Assembly (NCBI GenBank): GCA_963799455.1
Contig: CAWCXF010000008.1
Span: 248,001-312,000 of the forward strand
Source of the DNA: CAWCXF01 sp963799455
Lineage (GTDB): Bacteria; Pseudomonadota; Alphaproteobacteria; Rhodobacterales; Rhodobacteraceae
Direction of reading: 5' to 3'
DNA length: 64,000 bases
Positions 9,162 through 16,656 of the stretch are shown piece by piece (position 1 is the stretch's first letter; every line of letters starts with the position of its first letter). A program made the position numbers and the translations under genes. The notes beneath the pieces were generated by a model that was given only the letters and a program-made list of their open reading frames with translations, ran no database searches and was not told the DNA's origin.

Positions 9162-12100
9162 GTGGCGGTGACGGCGCCCGCCGCGCGCCTCCTGCGCCCG
9201 CGCCGGGCGCCGCCGTTCTTCGACGCGCCGTGGTACGGCGCGCGCAACCCCGACGTGGCGGCGGCGGGGCTCGACCCCTGGCGCCACTGGCGCGACCACG
9301 GCCGGGCCGAGGGGCGCGCGCCCGCGCCGCTCGACGCGCCGCTCGCGGAGGCGGATCTCTGGCGCGGCTTCCCGCCCGGCGCGCGCGAGCGGCTGGAGGC
9401 GCTGGCCGTGGCCGAGCGCCCGGGCGAGCGCATCCTCGCCGCCTGGTCGCTGGCGCGCTGGCATGGCGCGCGCGGCGAGTGGGAGGTTGCCGCCCGGCAC
9501 TCGCGCGCGATGCGCGCCGAGCGCGGCTGGGCGATGCTGGTCGACGGCCCCGGGCCCTCGCTGCTGGCCGCGCGCGCCTTCGCCAGGACCGGATCGCCGG
9601 CCGAGGCGCGCGCCGCGCTGAACGCGCTCGCCCCCTCTCCCGACCGCCTGCTGGCCGAGGCCGACGCCCAGCGCGCCCTGGGCGCCGGTCCCGAGGCGAC
9701 GGTCGCCGCGCTCTCGGACGCGCTCGCCCGCGCCGGGCTCGGGGCGCTCACGCTCGACGACGAGGGCCCAGGCGACGAGGGCCCAGGCGGCGAGGGCCCA
9801 GGCGCGGCGATCGACCGGCTGCGGGCCCTGCCACGCCGCTGGCGCCCGCGCCTCGGCGGCCGCATCCCGCGCGACCCGCCGCTCGTCACCGTCGTGGTGC
9901 CCGCGCGCGACGCCGAAGGGACGCTCGCCACCGCGCTCGGCTCGCTCACGGCCCAGAGCTGGCCCGCGCTCGAGATCCTGGTGGTCGAGAACGGCTCGCA
10001 GGACGGCACGCTCGCCCTGGCGGAGGCCTGGGCCGCGCGCGACCCGCGCATCCGCGTGCTGCGCTCGCGGGAGATCGGCGCCTACCTCGCGCGCAACCTC
10101 GGGCTCGCGGAGGCGCGCGGGGCCTATCTCACCGTGCACGACGCCGACGACTGGTCGCACCCGCGCAAGATCGAGGCGCAGATGCGCCCCTTCCTCGGCG
10201 CGCATCCGCCCGTCGCCACCGCCTCCCACTGGGTGCGCGTGACGCCCGGCCTCGACCTCTCGGTATGGCGCCAGGAGGCGGGCTTCGTGCACCGCAACAC
10301 CTCCTCGCTGCTGTTCCGCACCGATCTGCGCGAGCGGCTGGGCTACTGGGACCGGGTGCGCGTCAACGCCGACACCGAGCTCTACTTCCGCATCCGCGCG
10401 GCCTTCGGCGACGGCGCCGTGAGGGAGGTGCTGCCGGGCGTGCCGCTGGCGCTCGGCCGCGTCACGCCCGGCTCGCTGACCCAGCGCCGCGGCACCCATC
10501 TGGCGACCCAGGCCTGGGGCCTGCGGCGCGCCTATCACGAGGCCGCGCGGCGCTGGCACGCGAGGGCGGCGCCGGGCGGGCTGCGCGTGCCCCGCCGCCC
10601 GGCGCGCCGGCCCTTCGACGCGCCCGACGCCATCGGCCTGGGCGATCCAAGGGCCGAGCCCGAGCCCGACGACCGCGCGCGCCGCTCGCCGCTCTTCGAC
10701 GCGCGCTGGTATCTGGAGACCTACGAGGACGTGCGCCGCGCCGAGATCGACGCCGCGCTGCACTACGTCCACGACGGCGCCGCTGGCGGGCGCGACCCCG
10801 GCCCCGGCTTCAGCAGCTCGGGCTGGCGCGCCGCCCATGGCCTGACCGACGCCAACCCGCTCCTCGACTGGGAGGATCGCGGACGGCCCCAAGGCGCCGA
10901 CCCGCTGCCGCGCATCCCGGGGCGCCTCGCGCCGGGCGCCCCTCGCGTGCTGGTCTGCGGCCATCAGGCCGAGGAGACCCTCTTCGGCGCCGAGCGCAGC
11001 CTCCTCGACATGCTCGACCGGCAGGTCGCCGAGGGCCTCGCGCCCGTGGCCGTCCTGCCGCGGATCCTGAACGACGGCTATCTCGACGCCGTGCTCGCTC
11101 GCGCCGAGGCGCTCCACGTCGTGCCCTATCGCTGGTGGCACTCCGCGCGCGACGCCCACCCGGTCACCGTCGCCGCGCTGCGCCGGATCGTCGCGCGCGA
11201 GCGCCCGGTCGAGGTCCATGTCAACACGATCGTCATCGACGCGCCGCTGATCGCCGCGCGGGCCGAGGGCGTGCCCACCTGCGTCCACGTCCGAGAGATG
11301 CCGCCCGACGACGCGGCGATCCGCGAGGCGCTGGGCGCGGACGCCGAGGCCATCCGCGCGCGGCTCCTCGCCTCAGCCGACCGCTTCGTGGCCAACTCGC
11401 CGATGGTGGCCGGGTGGCTCGACGCGCCCGGCCGCGTCACGGTGCGGGGCAACGCGGTGGACCCGGCCCTGTTCGAGCTGGCCGTGGAGCCCGCCTCGCC
11501 CATCCGCGCGGCGCTGATCGGCTCGAACCTCGCCAAGAAGGGGGTCGCCGACGCGGTCGAGATCGCGCGCCGCCTCGAAGGGCACGTCGAGATCCGGCTG
11601 ATCGGCCCCGCGACGCCCGACCTCGACGCGCTCGAGCCGCTGCCCGCGGGCGCGGTGCGCGCGGGCTACGCCCAGAGCCCCGTCGAGGCCGTCCGCCAGG
11701 CCGACGTGGTGCTGTCGCTGTCGCGCTTCGCCGAGTCCTTCGGGCGCACGGTGCTCGAGGCGATGGCCGCCGGGCGGCCCGTGGTGGCCTATGACGGTGG
11801 CACGCCGGCGCGCCTCGTGGACCATGGCGAGACCGGTTTCGTCGTGCCGCGCGGCGACCTGGCGGCGGCGGCGGAGGCGCTGGAGGCGCTGGCGCGCGAC
11901 CCCGCGCGGCTCCGCGCCATGGGCCGCGCGGGGCGCGAGCGGGCGCGGCGGCTGGTCGCCGAGGCCGACCGGACGGCGCGTCCCGAGCCCACGGGAGGTC
12001 CGGGCGCCGGCCCGCGGGCCGGGGCGGGCGCGGCGGCCCGAGCGGATGGCGGGGCGGAGAGGACGGCACGGGCCGGGGCGCCGGTCGCCCCGGTCGAGGC

Positions 12101-12179
12101 CCGACCGGCGCCGAGCGGACCCACGGGACCGGCCGGGCACACGGCATCGTCCGACGAGACGGTGGCGGGAGAGCCGTGA
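9162..12179 (+). CDS. bifunctional glycosyltransferase (GT2 plus GT4) with WY..PDV repeats
   Basis: About 1,005 residues. The start is uncertain: GTG 9162 (M-A-V-T-A-P) or GTG 9168; a GGAGG lies 18 bases upstream. It carries a WYGARNPDV repeat near residue 25, a TPR-like helical stretch 60-220, a GT2 domain from about 241 (VTVVVPARDAEGT, HDADDWSHPRKIEAQ near 326), a second repeat near 515 (WYLETYEDV), and a GT4 domain from about 595 to 940 with the hallmark SFGRTVLEAMAAGRPVVAYD near 859. The last 60 residues are Gly/Ala/Pro-rich and probably disordered. The architecture repeats that of the gene at 4724 without the methyltransferase-like front end. It likely builds the same glycan. Its stop overlaps the GTG of the next gene. 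Confidence 0.88.
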   Translation: MAVTAPAARLLRPRRAPPFFDAPWYGARNPDVAAAGLDPWRHWRDHGRAEGRAPAPLDAPLAEADLWRGFPPGARERLEALAVAERPGERILAAWSLARWHGARGEWEVAARHSRAMRAERGWAMLVDGPGPSLLAARAFARTGSPAEARAALNALAPSPDRLLAEADAQRALGAGPEATVAALSDALARAGLGALTLDDEGPGDEGPGGEGPGAAIDRLRALPRRWRPRLGGRIPRDPPLVTVVVPARDAEGTLATALGSLTAQSWPALEILVVENGSQDGTLALAEAWAARDPRIRVLRSREIGAYLARNLGLAEARGAYLTVHDADDWSHPRKIEAQMRPFLGAHPPVATASHWVRVTPGLDLSVWRQEAGFVHRNTSSLLFRTDLRERLGYWDRVRVNADTELYFRIRAAFGDGAVREVLPGVPLALGRVTPGSLTQRRGTHLATQAWGLRRAYHEAARRWHARAAPGGLRVPRRPARRPFDAPDAIGLGDPRAEPEPDDRARRSPLFDARWYLETYEDVRRAEIDAALHYVHDGAAGGRDPGPGFSSSGWRAAHGLTDANPLLDWEDRGRPQGADPLPRIPGRLAPGAPRVLVCGHQAEETLFGAERSLLDMLDRQVAEGLAPVAVLPRILNDGYLDAVLARAEALHVVPYRWWHSARDAHPVTVAALRRIVARERPVEVHVNTIVIDAPLIAARAEGVPTCVHVREMPPDDAAIREALGADAEAIRARLLASADRFVANSPMVAGWLDAPGRVTVRGNAVDPALFELAVEPASPIRAALIGSNLAKKGVADAVEIARRLEGHVEIRLIGPATPDLDALEPLPAGAVRAGYAQSPVEAVRQADVVLSLSRFAESFGRTVLEAMAAGRPVVAYDGGTPARLVDHGETGFVVPRGDLAAAAEALEALARDPARLRAMGRAGRERARRLVAEADRTARPEPTGGPGAGPRAGAGAAARADGGAERTARAGAPVAPVEARPAPSGPTGPAGHTASSDETVAGEP
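9759..9803 (+). repeat. 15-bp in-frame tandem repeat, three copies
   Basis: Three 15-base units encode DEGPG-DEGPG-GEGPG in the linker just before the GT2 domain of the gene at 9162. As in the paralogue at 1566, the short repeat sits at the linker/GT2 border and keeps the frame. Confidence 0.85.
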
Positions 12180-13525
12180 GCGCGCCGCGGGACGATCTCA
12201 CGACGCCGTCGGCGGACCCTCGTCCGGGAGGGGTGCCGCTCCGCGACGAGCGTCCCGATGGTCCGCCGGAGCGGCCCCGCCACGACGCGCGCGCGCACGA
12301 CGAGGGCGGCGAGGGCTTCGACTGGGCCACCGGCGAGGCGCTCCGTCACGACGCGCGCGCGCACGACGAGGGCGCGCCGGGAGGAGCCCCGGCGGCCGAG
12401 GCCGATCCGGGCGCGCGGCCCGGCGATGCACGCCGCGGATCGCGTCCCGAGGGTCCGGCCGCGGCCCCCGAGGCCCCTCCTTCGCCCTCGGGCCGAAGGC
12501 GCCGGGCGCGCGCCCGGAGGGGCGCGCCGCCGACCGAAGCGGGTGAGCCGTCCTCGGCACGACCCGACGCGGGGCCGGCGCGCCCGGTCGATGCGCCCGC
12601 CTCGCCCGTCACCGTCCTGCTCGCGCTCCACCAGGGCGCGGCGCATCTCGAAGCGCAGCTCGCCAGCCTCTGGGCGCAGGAGGGCGGCGCGCCGGGCCTG
12701 CTGGTCTCGGACGACGGCTCGACCGACGACGGCCCCGCGATCGTGCGCCGCCACGCGGGCGAGCGCCGCGACGTCCGCCTCATCGACGGGCCGCTCCGGG
12801 GCGCCGCCGCCAACTTCCTCCACCTGATGCGCGCCGTGGAGCCCGGCACGCCCTTCGTCGCGCTCAGCGACCAGGACGACGTGTGGCTCCCCGACAAGAC
12901 GGCCCGGGCCCTCGCGGCGCTCGCCGCGGTGCCCGAAGGCGTGCCGGCGGTCCATTGCGGGCGCACGTCCATCTGCGACGCCGACGGCCGCGTGCGGCGC
13001 CGCTCGGTGCTGCACGCCCGCCCGCCCTCGTTCCGCAACGCGCTCGTCCAGTCGCTGGCGGGCGGCAACACCATGACGCTCAACCGCGCGGCGCTCGACC
13101 TCGTCCGTGCGGCCTCGGTGGAGGCCGAGGGCGCGGGCGGGATCGTGGTGCACGACTGGTGGATCTACCAGATCGTCTCGGGCGCGGGGGGGCGGATGAT
13201 CTACGACCCCGAGCCGCTGCTGCTCTACCGCCAGCACGGCGCCAACGCCATCGGCGAGAACACCACCGCGGCCGCGCTCGCCCGGCGCGCGGCGATGGTG
13301 CTCGGCGGCCGGTTCCGCGCCTGGTCCGAGATCAACCTACGCGCGCTCGGGGCCTCGCGCCACCGCCTGACGCCGGATGCCCGCGACGCGCTCGACGCCT
13401 TCGCCGCGCTGCGCGGGGCGCCGCCGCGACGCCGCCCGGCCGCGTTCCGCCGCGCCGGGCTCCACCGCCAGACGCGGGTGGGCGACGCGGCGCTGCGGAT
13501 GGCGGCGCTGCTCGGGCGGCTCTGA
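12176..13525 (+). CDS. GT2 family glycosyltransferase, rhamnosyltransferase-like, with disordered N-terminus
   Basis: 449 residues from GTG 12176, which overlaps the upstream stop (GTGA) and follows a GGGAGAG ribosome-binding site. Residues 1-140 are Arg/Ala/Pro/Asp-rich low complexity containing two copies of a nine-residue unit. The catalytic part begins near residue 143 with VTVLLALHQGAAHL and carries LVSDDGSTDDG and the metal-binding ALSDQDDVWLPDK, the form of DxD motif seen in rhamnosyltransferase-type GT2 enzymes. The segment GGNTMTLNR and the conserved HDWW follow. It ends the plus-strand glycosyltransferase operon; a convergent export gene begins 10 bases downstream. Sugar specificity cannot be read from sequence. 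Confidence 0.88.
   Translation: MSAPRDDLTTPSADPRPGGVPLRDERPDGPPERPRHDARAHDEGGEGFDWATGEALRHDARAHDEGAPGGAPAAEADPGARPGDARRGSRPEGPAAAPEAPPSPSGRRRRARARRGAPPTEAGEPSSARPDAGPARPVDAPASPVTVLLALHQGAAHLEAQLASLWAQEGGAPGLLVSDDGSTDDGPAIVRRHAGERRDVRLIDGPLRGAAANFLHLMRAVEPGTPFVALSDQDDVWLPDKTARALAALAAVPEGVPAVHCGRTSICDADGRVRRRSVLHARPPSFRNALVQSLAGGNTMTLNRAALDLVRAASVEAEGAGGIVVHDWWIYQIVSGAGGRMIYDPEPLLLYRQHGANAIGENTTAAALARRAAMVLGGRFRAWSEINLRALGASRHRLTPDARDALDAFAALRGAPPRRRPAAFRRAGLHRQTRVGDAALRMAALLGRL
12281..12373 (+). repeat. 27-bp direct repeat pair in a low-complexity coding region
   Basis: An identical 27-base segment (beginning cacgacgcgcgcgcg and ending gacgagggc) occurs at 12281-12307 and 12347-12373. It encodes the same nine residues (HDARAHDEG) twice in the disordered N-terminal region of the glycosyltransferase. 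Confidence 0.85.
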
Positions 13526-13534
13526 GGCGCGGCC

Positions 13535-14650
13535 TCACAGCGTGAAGCGGTTGGCCGCGCCGAAGGTCGAGTTGACGAGGCGGAAGACGGCCTCGGTGGT
13601 GGTCACCGGGCTCTCGGTGGCGAACAGCGTGTCGCGCGGCATGATCTCGAACTCGCGCGCGGCGAAGAGGCCCTCGGCCGAGGTCAGGTCGAGCACGAAC
13701 ACCACGCGCTGCATCAGCGGGCCGCGCGTCCCGGGCGCGACGGCCGCGGGCGGATACTCGCGCAGCACCAGCACGCCCTTGAGGTCGGCGCTGCCGTCCT
13801 CGAGCCCGCCCATCAAGGCCAGCGCCTCGAGCGCGGCCAGCCGGTCCTCGGTGAAGGTCACGACCTGCTCGCGCCCCGCGGCGCCCAGCGCCAGGAAGGT
13901 GCGCGGATCCTCGATCACCACGATCCGGTCGCCGCCCCGGAGCGTCGTGTCGAGGGCCGGGTTCTCGAACAGGCGCTCCACCGAGGTGAGGTAGATGCGC
14001 CCGTCGCGGTGGAGCCGGACCAGCGGGTTGGCGTAGGCGTCGCGCACGCCGCCGGCCTCGGCGATCAGGCTCAGCACGGTGCGGTCCCCCCCCTCGAGCG
14101 CGTAGCGCCCGGGCCGGGTGACGCCCGAGACCACCTCGGCCGAGTTGGCGCGCCCCTCCTCGAGCGCGAGCTGGACCTGCGCCGAGGGGATGATGGCGGT
14201 CATCTGACGCTCGATCGCCTCGCGCGCGCGCTGCTCGCTCATCCCGGCGATCCGCACGTCGCCGACATAGGGGAGGAAGATCGAGCCGCCGGGCGCAACG
14301 CGCAGGCCGTCGAGCTCGACCACGCGCTGGCCCGGCGTGGTCAGGAGCGAGTTGTCCTCGGCGTCCCAGATCGCCACCGACACGGAGTCGCCGGGGGCGA
14401 TGATGCGCAGCGCCGAGCCGGGCTCGCTGCCGATCCAGCCGTGGTTCGGCAGCGGGTTGACGGGGGGCCACTGCGCCACCTGCGGCAGGAACTCGCGGGT
14501 GACGAAGTAGACCGCGAAGTCGGGCGCCTCGTCGTTCGCGCCGCGCAGCACCTCGCGCCGCATCGGCGCGCCGCGCGGCAGGTTGCAGCCCGCCAGCAGC
14601 GAGGCCGCGCCGGCGAGCCCTCCCCCGAGGACGGAACGTCTGTCGATCAT
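13535..14650 (-). CDS. Wza-like polysaccharide export outer-membrane lipoprotein
   Basis: 371 residues from ATG 14650, chosen because a GGGAG lies at good distance; GTG 14656 is an alternative. The N-terminus has a lipoprotein signal (RRSVLGGGLAGAASLLAGC, lipid-bearing Cys22). Next is a Poly_export domain (IIAPGDSVSVAIWDAEDN, then VELDGLRVAPGGSIFLPYVG), followed by SLBB-type repeats, the first around SAEVVSGVTRPGRYALEGG and another near VVIEDPRTF. This is the layout of Wza/KpsD/ExoF-type channel proteins, which form the outer-membrane exit for capsule or exopolysaccharide. It is transcribed towards the glycosyltransferase operon and divergently from the epimerase gene at 14789. Confidence 0.9.
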   Translation of the reverse strand: MIDRRSVLGGGLAGAASLLAGCNLPRGAPMRREVLRGANDEAPDFAVYFVTREFLPQVAQWPPVNPLPNHGWIGSEPGSALRIIAPGDSVSVAIWDAEDNSLLTTPGQRVVELDGLRVAPGGSIFLPYVGDVRIAGMSEQRAREAIERQMTAIIPSAQVQLALEEGRANSAEVVSGVTRPGRYALEGGDRTVLSLIAEAGGVRDAYANPLVRLHRDGRIYLTSVERLFENPALDTTLRGGDRIVVIEDPRTFLALGAAGREQVVTFTEDRLAALEALALMGGLEDGSADLKGVLVLREYPPAAVAPGTRGPLMQRVVFVLDLTSAEGLFAAREFEIMPRDTLFATESPVTTTEAVFRLVNSTFGAANRFTL

Positions 14651-14788
14651 CGCCACCGGCTCCCGGCCCCCTCACGCCCCTCGCGGGCCGATCCCCTCAA
14701 GCGTCCCGGCGGAGCGGGCCCCGTGCCGGGCCGCCTCCGACGCCGCGGCACCTTGGACGCCCTGCGCCGCGCAGGATAGTGGGGGGCC

Positions 14789-15703
14789 ATGGAGGGTCAA
14801 CACGTCAATCCCACCGCCGCGCCGCGCGTGCGCATCCTGCATCTGGGCGCCAGCGGGCGGCTCGGGCGGATGGTGTCGCGCGCCTTCGACGGGCCGGCGG
14901 GCCGGGGCATCGAGGTGGTGGCGCAGCTCCGCCGCCCGCAGGACGCCGCGGAGGGCGCCGCCGGGGGCGGTGCGGTGGCGGGCGCCTGCGTCTGGTCGCC
15001 GCTCGACGGGCCCGTGCCCGACATCGGGCCGGTGGACGTGGTGATCGACCTCACGGGGGTGACGCGCGGGGATCGGGAGGCGCTGGCGCTCAACGTCGAG
15101 CTGGCGCTCGCGGCGATCGCGGCGGCCGAGCGGCTCGGCGCGCGCGCGGTCCTGCTGCCCTCCTCGGCGGCCGTCTACGGCGCGGGGCCGTGCCGCGAGG
15201 ACGCCGCGCCCGCGCCGCTGTCGGACTACGGCCGCGCCAAGCTCGCCATGGAGCGCGCCGTCGCCGGGCGCGGCGCCACCTGCCTGCGGATCGGCAACGT
15301 CGCGGGCGCCGACGCGCTGCTCGGCGGCAACCCCGGAGGGGAGGCCGCGATCGACCGCCTGCCCGACGGGCGCGGGCCGCGACGGTCCTATGTCGGGCCG
15401 GAGGGGCTGGCGCGGGTGCTGGCGGGGCTCGCACGGCGCGCGGCGCGGGGCGAGGCGATGCCCGCGGCGCTCAACGTCGCGGCGCCGGGCGCGGTGGCCA
15501 TGGAGGATCTGGCCCGCGCGGCCGGGCTGCGCTGGCGCCACCGCCCGGCGGCGCCGGGCACGATCGCCGAGGTGAGGCTCGACACCGCGCGCCTCGAGGC
15601 GCTCGTGCCGGGCGCCGCCGGGCCCGCCGACCCGGCGGCGATGGTGGCCGAGTGGCGACGCCTCGCAGGCGGCGCGCCCGCCTCGGCGGAGCGGCGCCGA
15701 TGA
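14789..15703 (+). CDS. NAD-dependent epimerase/dehydratase (extended SDR)
   Basis: 304 residues. A Rossmann loop GASGRLG sits at residues 20-26; the catalytic pair is Tyr147 and Lys151 (DYGRAKLAME), preceded by the SSAAVYG strand that supplies the catalytic Ser. The size and order of motifs fit nucleotide-sugar epimerases or dehydratases; the C-terminal sugar-binding half is short. It probably supplies a modified nucleotide sugar to the locus. It begins a plus-strand run with the sugar transferase (29 bases downstream) and the CapD-like gene. The 138-base spacer to the divergent Wza-like gene must carry both promoters. Confidence 0.85.
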   Translation: MEGQHVNPTAAPRVRILHLGASGRLGRMVSRAFDGPAGRGIEVVAQLRRPQDAAEGAAGGGAVAGACVWSPLDGPVPDIGPVDVVIDLTGVTRGDREALALNVELALAAIAAAERLGARAVLLPSSAAVYGAGPCREDAAPAPLSDYGRAKLAMERAVAGRGATCLRIGNVAGADALLGGNPGGEAAIDRLPDGRGPRRSYVGPEGLARVLAGLARRAARGEAMPAALNVAAPGAVAMEDLARAAGLRWRHRPAAPGTIAEVRLDTARLEALVPGAAGPADPAAMVAEWRRLAGGAPASAERRR

Positions 15704-15731
15704 GGCCCCCGTCCGCCCCGGGGCCCCGCCG

Positions 15732-16448
15732 ATGAGCCGCGCGGCGGGCGCGGGCGCCGTCCGGCCGCGGGCCGCGCCCGACGGGCCCGCGGCCGGACAG
15801 GCGCCGCCCCCCCGCACGCCCGGCGCCAAGCGCGCGCTCGACCTCGCCCTGGCAGTCCCGGCGGCCGTCCTGGCGCTGCCGATCCTCGCGGTGCTGCTGC
15901 CCCTGATGTGGGCGGCGCAGGGGCGGCCGCTCCTCTACGGCTCGGAGCGGATGCGCGCGCCGGGGGTGCCGTTCCGGCTCCTCAAGCTGCGCACCATGCG
16001 CCCCACGGCCTCCGACAGCGGCGTCTCGGGCGGCGACAAGGCGGCGCGCATCACGCCGATGGGCCGCTGGCTCCGGCGCTGGCGCCTCGACGAGATCCCC
16101 CAGATCGTCAACGTGTTGCGCGGCGACATGAGCGTGGTGGGCCCGCGCCCGCCGCTGCGGCAGTACACCGAGGGGTTCCCCGACCTCTACGCGCGCGTGC
16201 TGACGATGCCGCCCGGCGTCACCGGCCTCGCCACGCTGGTCTACCACGCCCACGAGGAGCGGCTGCTCGCACGCTGCGCCTCGTCCGAGGAGACCCACGC
16301 CGTCTACGCCCGCGCCTGCGTGCCCCGGAAGGCCCGGCTCGACCTGATCTACCGCGAGCGATGGAGCCCATGCCTCGATCTGTGGGTGATCGCGCGCACG
16401 CTCGCGGCCCTGGCCGGCGCCGGGCCGCGGCGGAAGGGCCGGCGCTGA
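15732..16448 (+). CDS. undecaprenyl-phosphate sugar phosphotransferase (initiating phosphoglycosyl transferase)
   Basis: 238 residues of the bacterial sugar transferase family (PglC/WcaJ catalytic core). After a Pro/Ala-rich start comes one hydrophobic re-entrant helix (about 35-62, LALAVPAAVLALPILAVLL). The core has LYGSERMRAPGVPF, the LLKLRTM element, the catalytic Asp120-Glu121 pair (RLDEIPQIVNVLRGD) and VGPRPPL. It transfers a sugar-1-phosphate from a nucleotide donor to undecaprenyl phosphate at the inner membrane, the first step of polysaccharide assembly. It lacks the extra N-terminal membrane domain of full-length WcaJ, so it is a short, PglC-like form. It is cotranscribed with the epimerase upstream. 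Confidence 0.92.
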   Translation: MSRAAGAGAVRPRAAPDGPAAGQAPPPRTPGAKRALDLALAVPAAVLALPILAVLLPLMWAAQGRPLLYGSERMRAPGVPFRLLKLRTMRPTASDSGVSGGDKAARITPMGRWLRRWRLDEIPQIVNVLRGDMSVVGPRPPLRQYTEGFPDLYARVLTMPPGVTGLATLVYHAHEERLLARCASSEETHAVYARACVPRKARLDLIYRERWSPCLDLWVIARTLAALAGAGPRRKGRR

Positions 16449-16656
16449 CCTCGGGGGAATGTGGCCGATTTGCGGCAGTCCGCCGCCGATCGGGCGCCCG
16501 GCGCCCCGGGGGGTCTGCACCCTGCCCGCCCAAGCGGTTAAGGAGCGGGGGAACGCCCGGGGGACAGGGCCTGCGAGCCTTTGGCCGCGCGGCGCCGGGA
16601 CCGCCTCGCGCCCGGCCCGAGGCACCCCGGCGGAGGACGAGAGGGCGAGCCCGCGC

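Noticed and set aside
4463..10051. Minus-strand open frame of about 1,860 codons
   Set aside because: It is antisense to three well-supported glycosyltransferase regions and has no recognisable motifs; its length is an effect of high GC with few stop codons.
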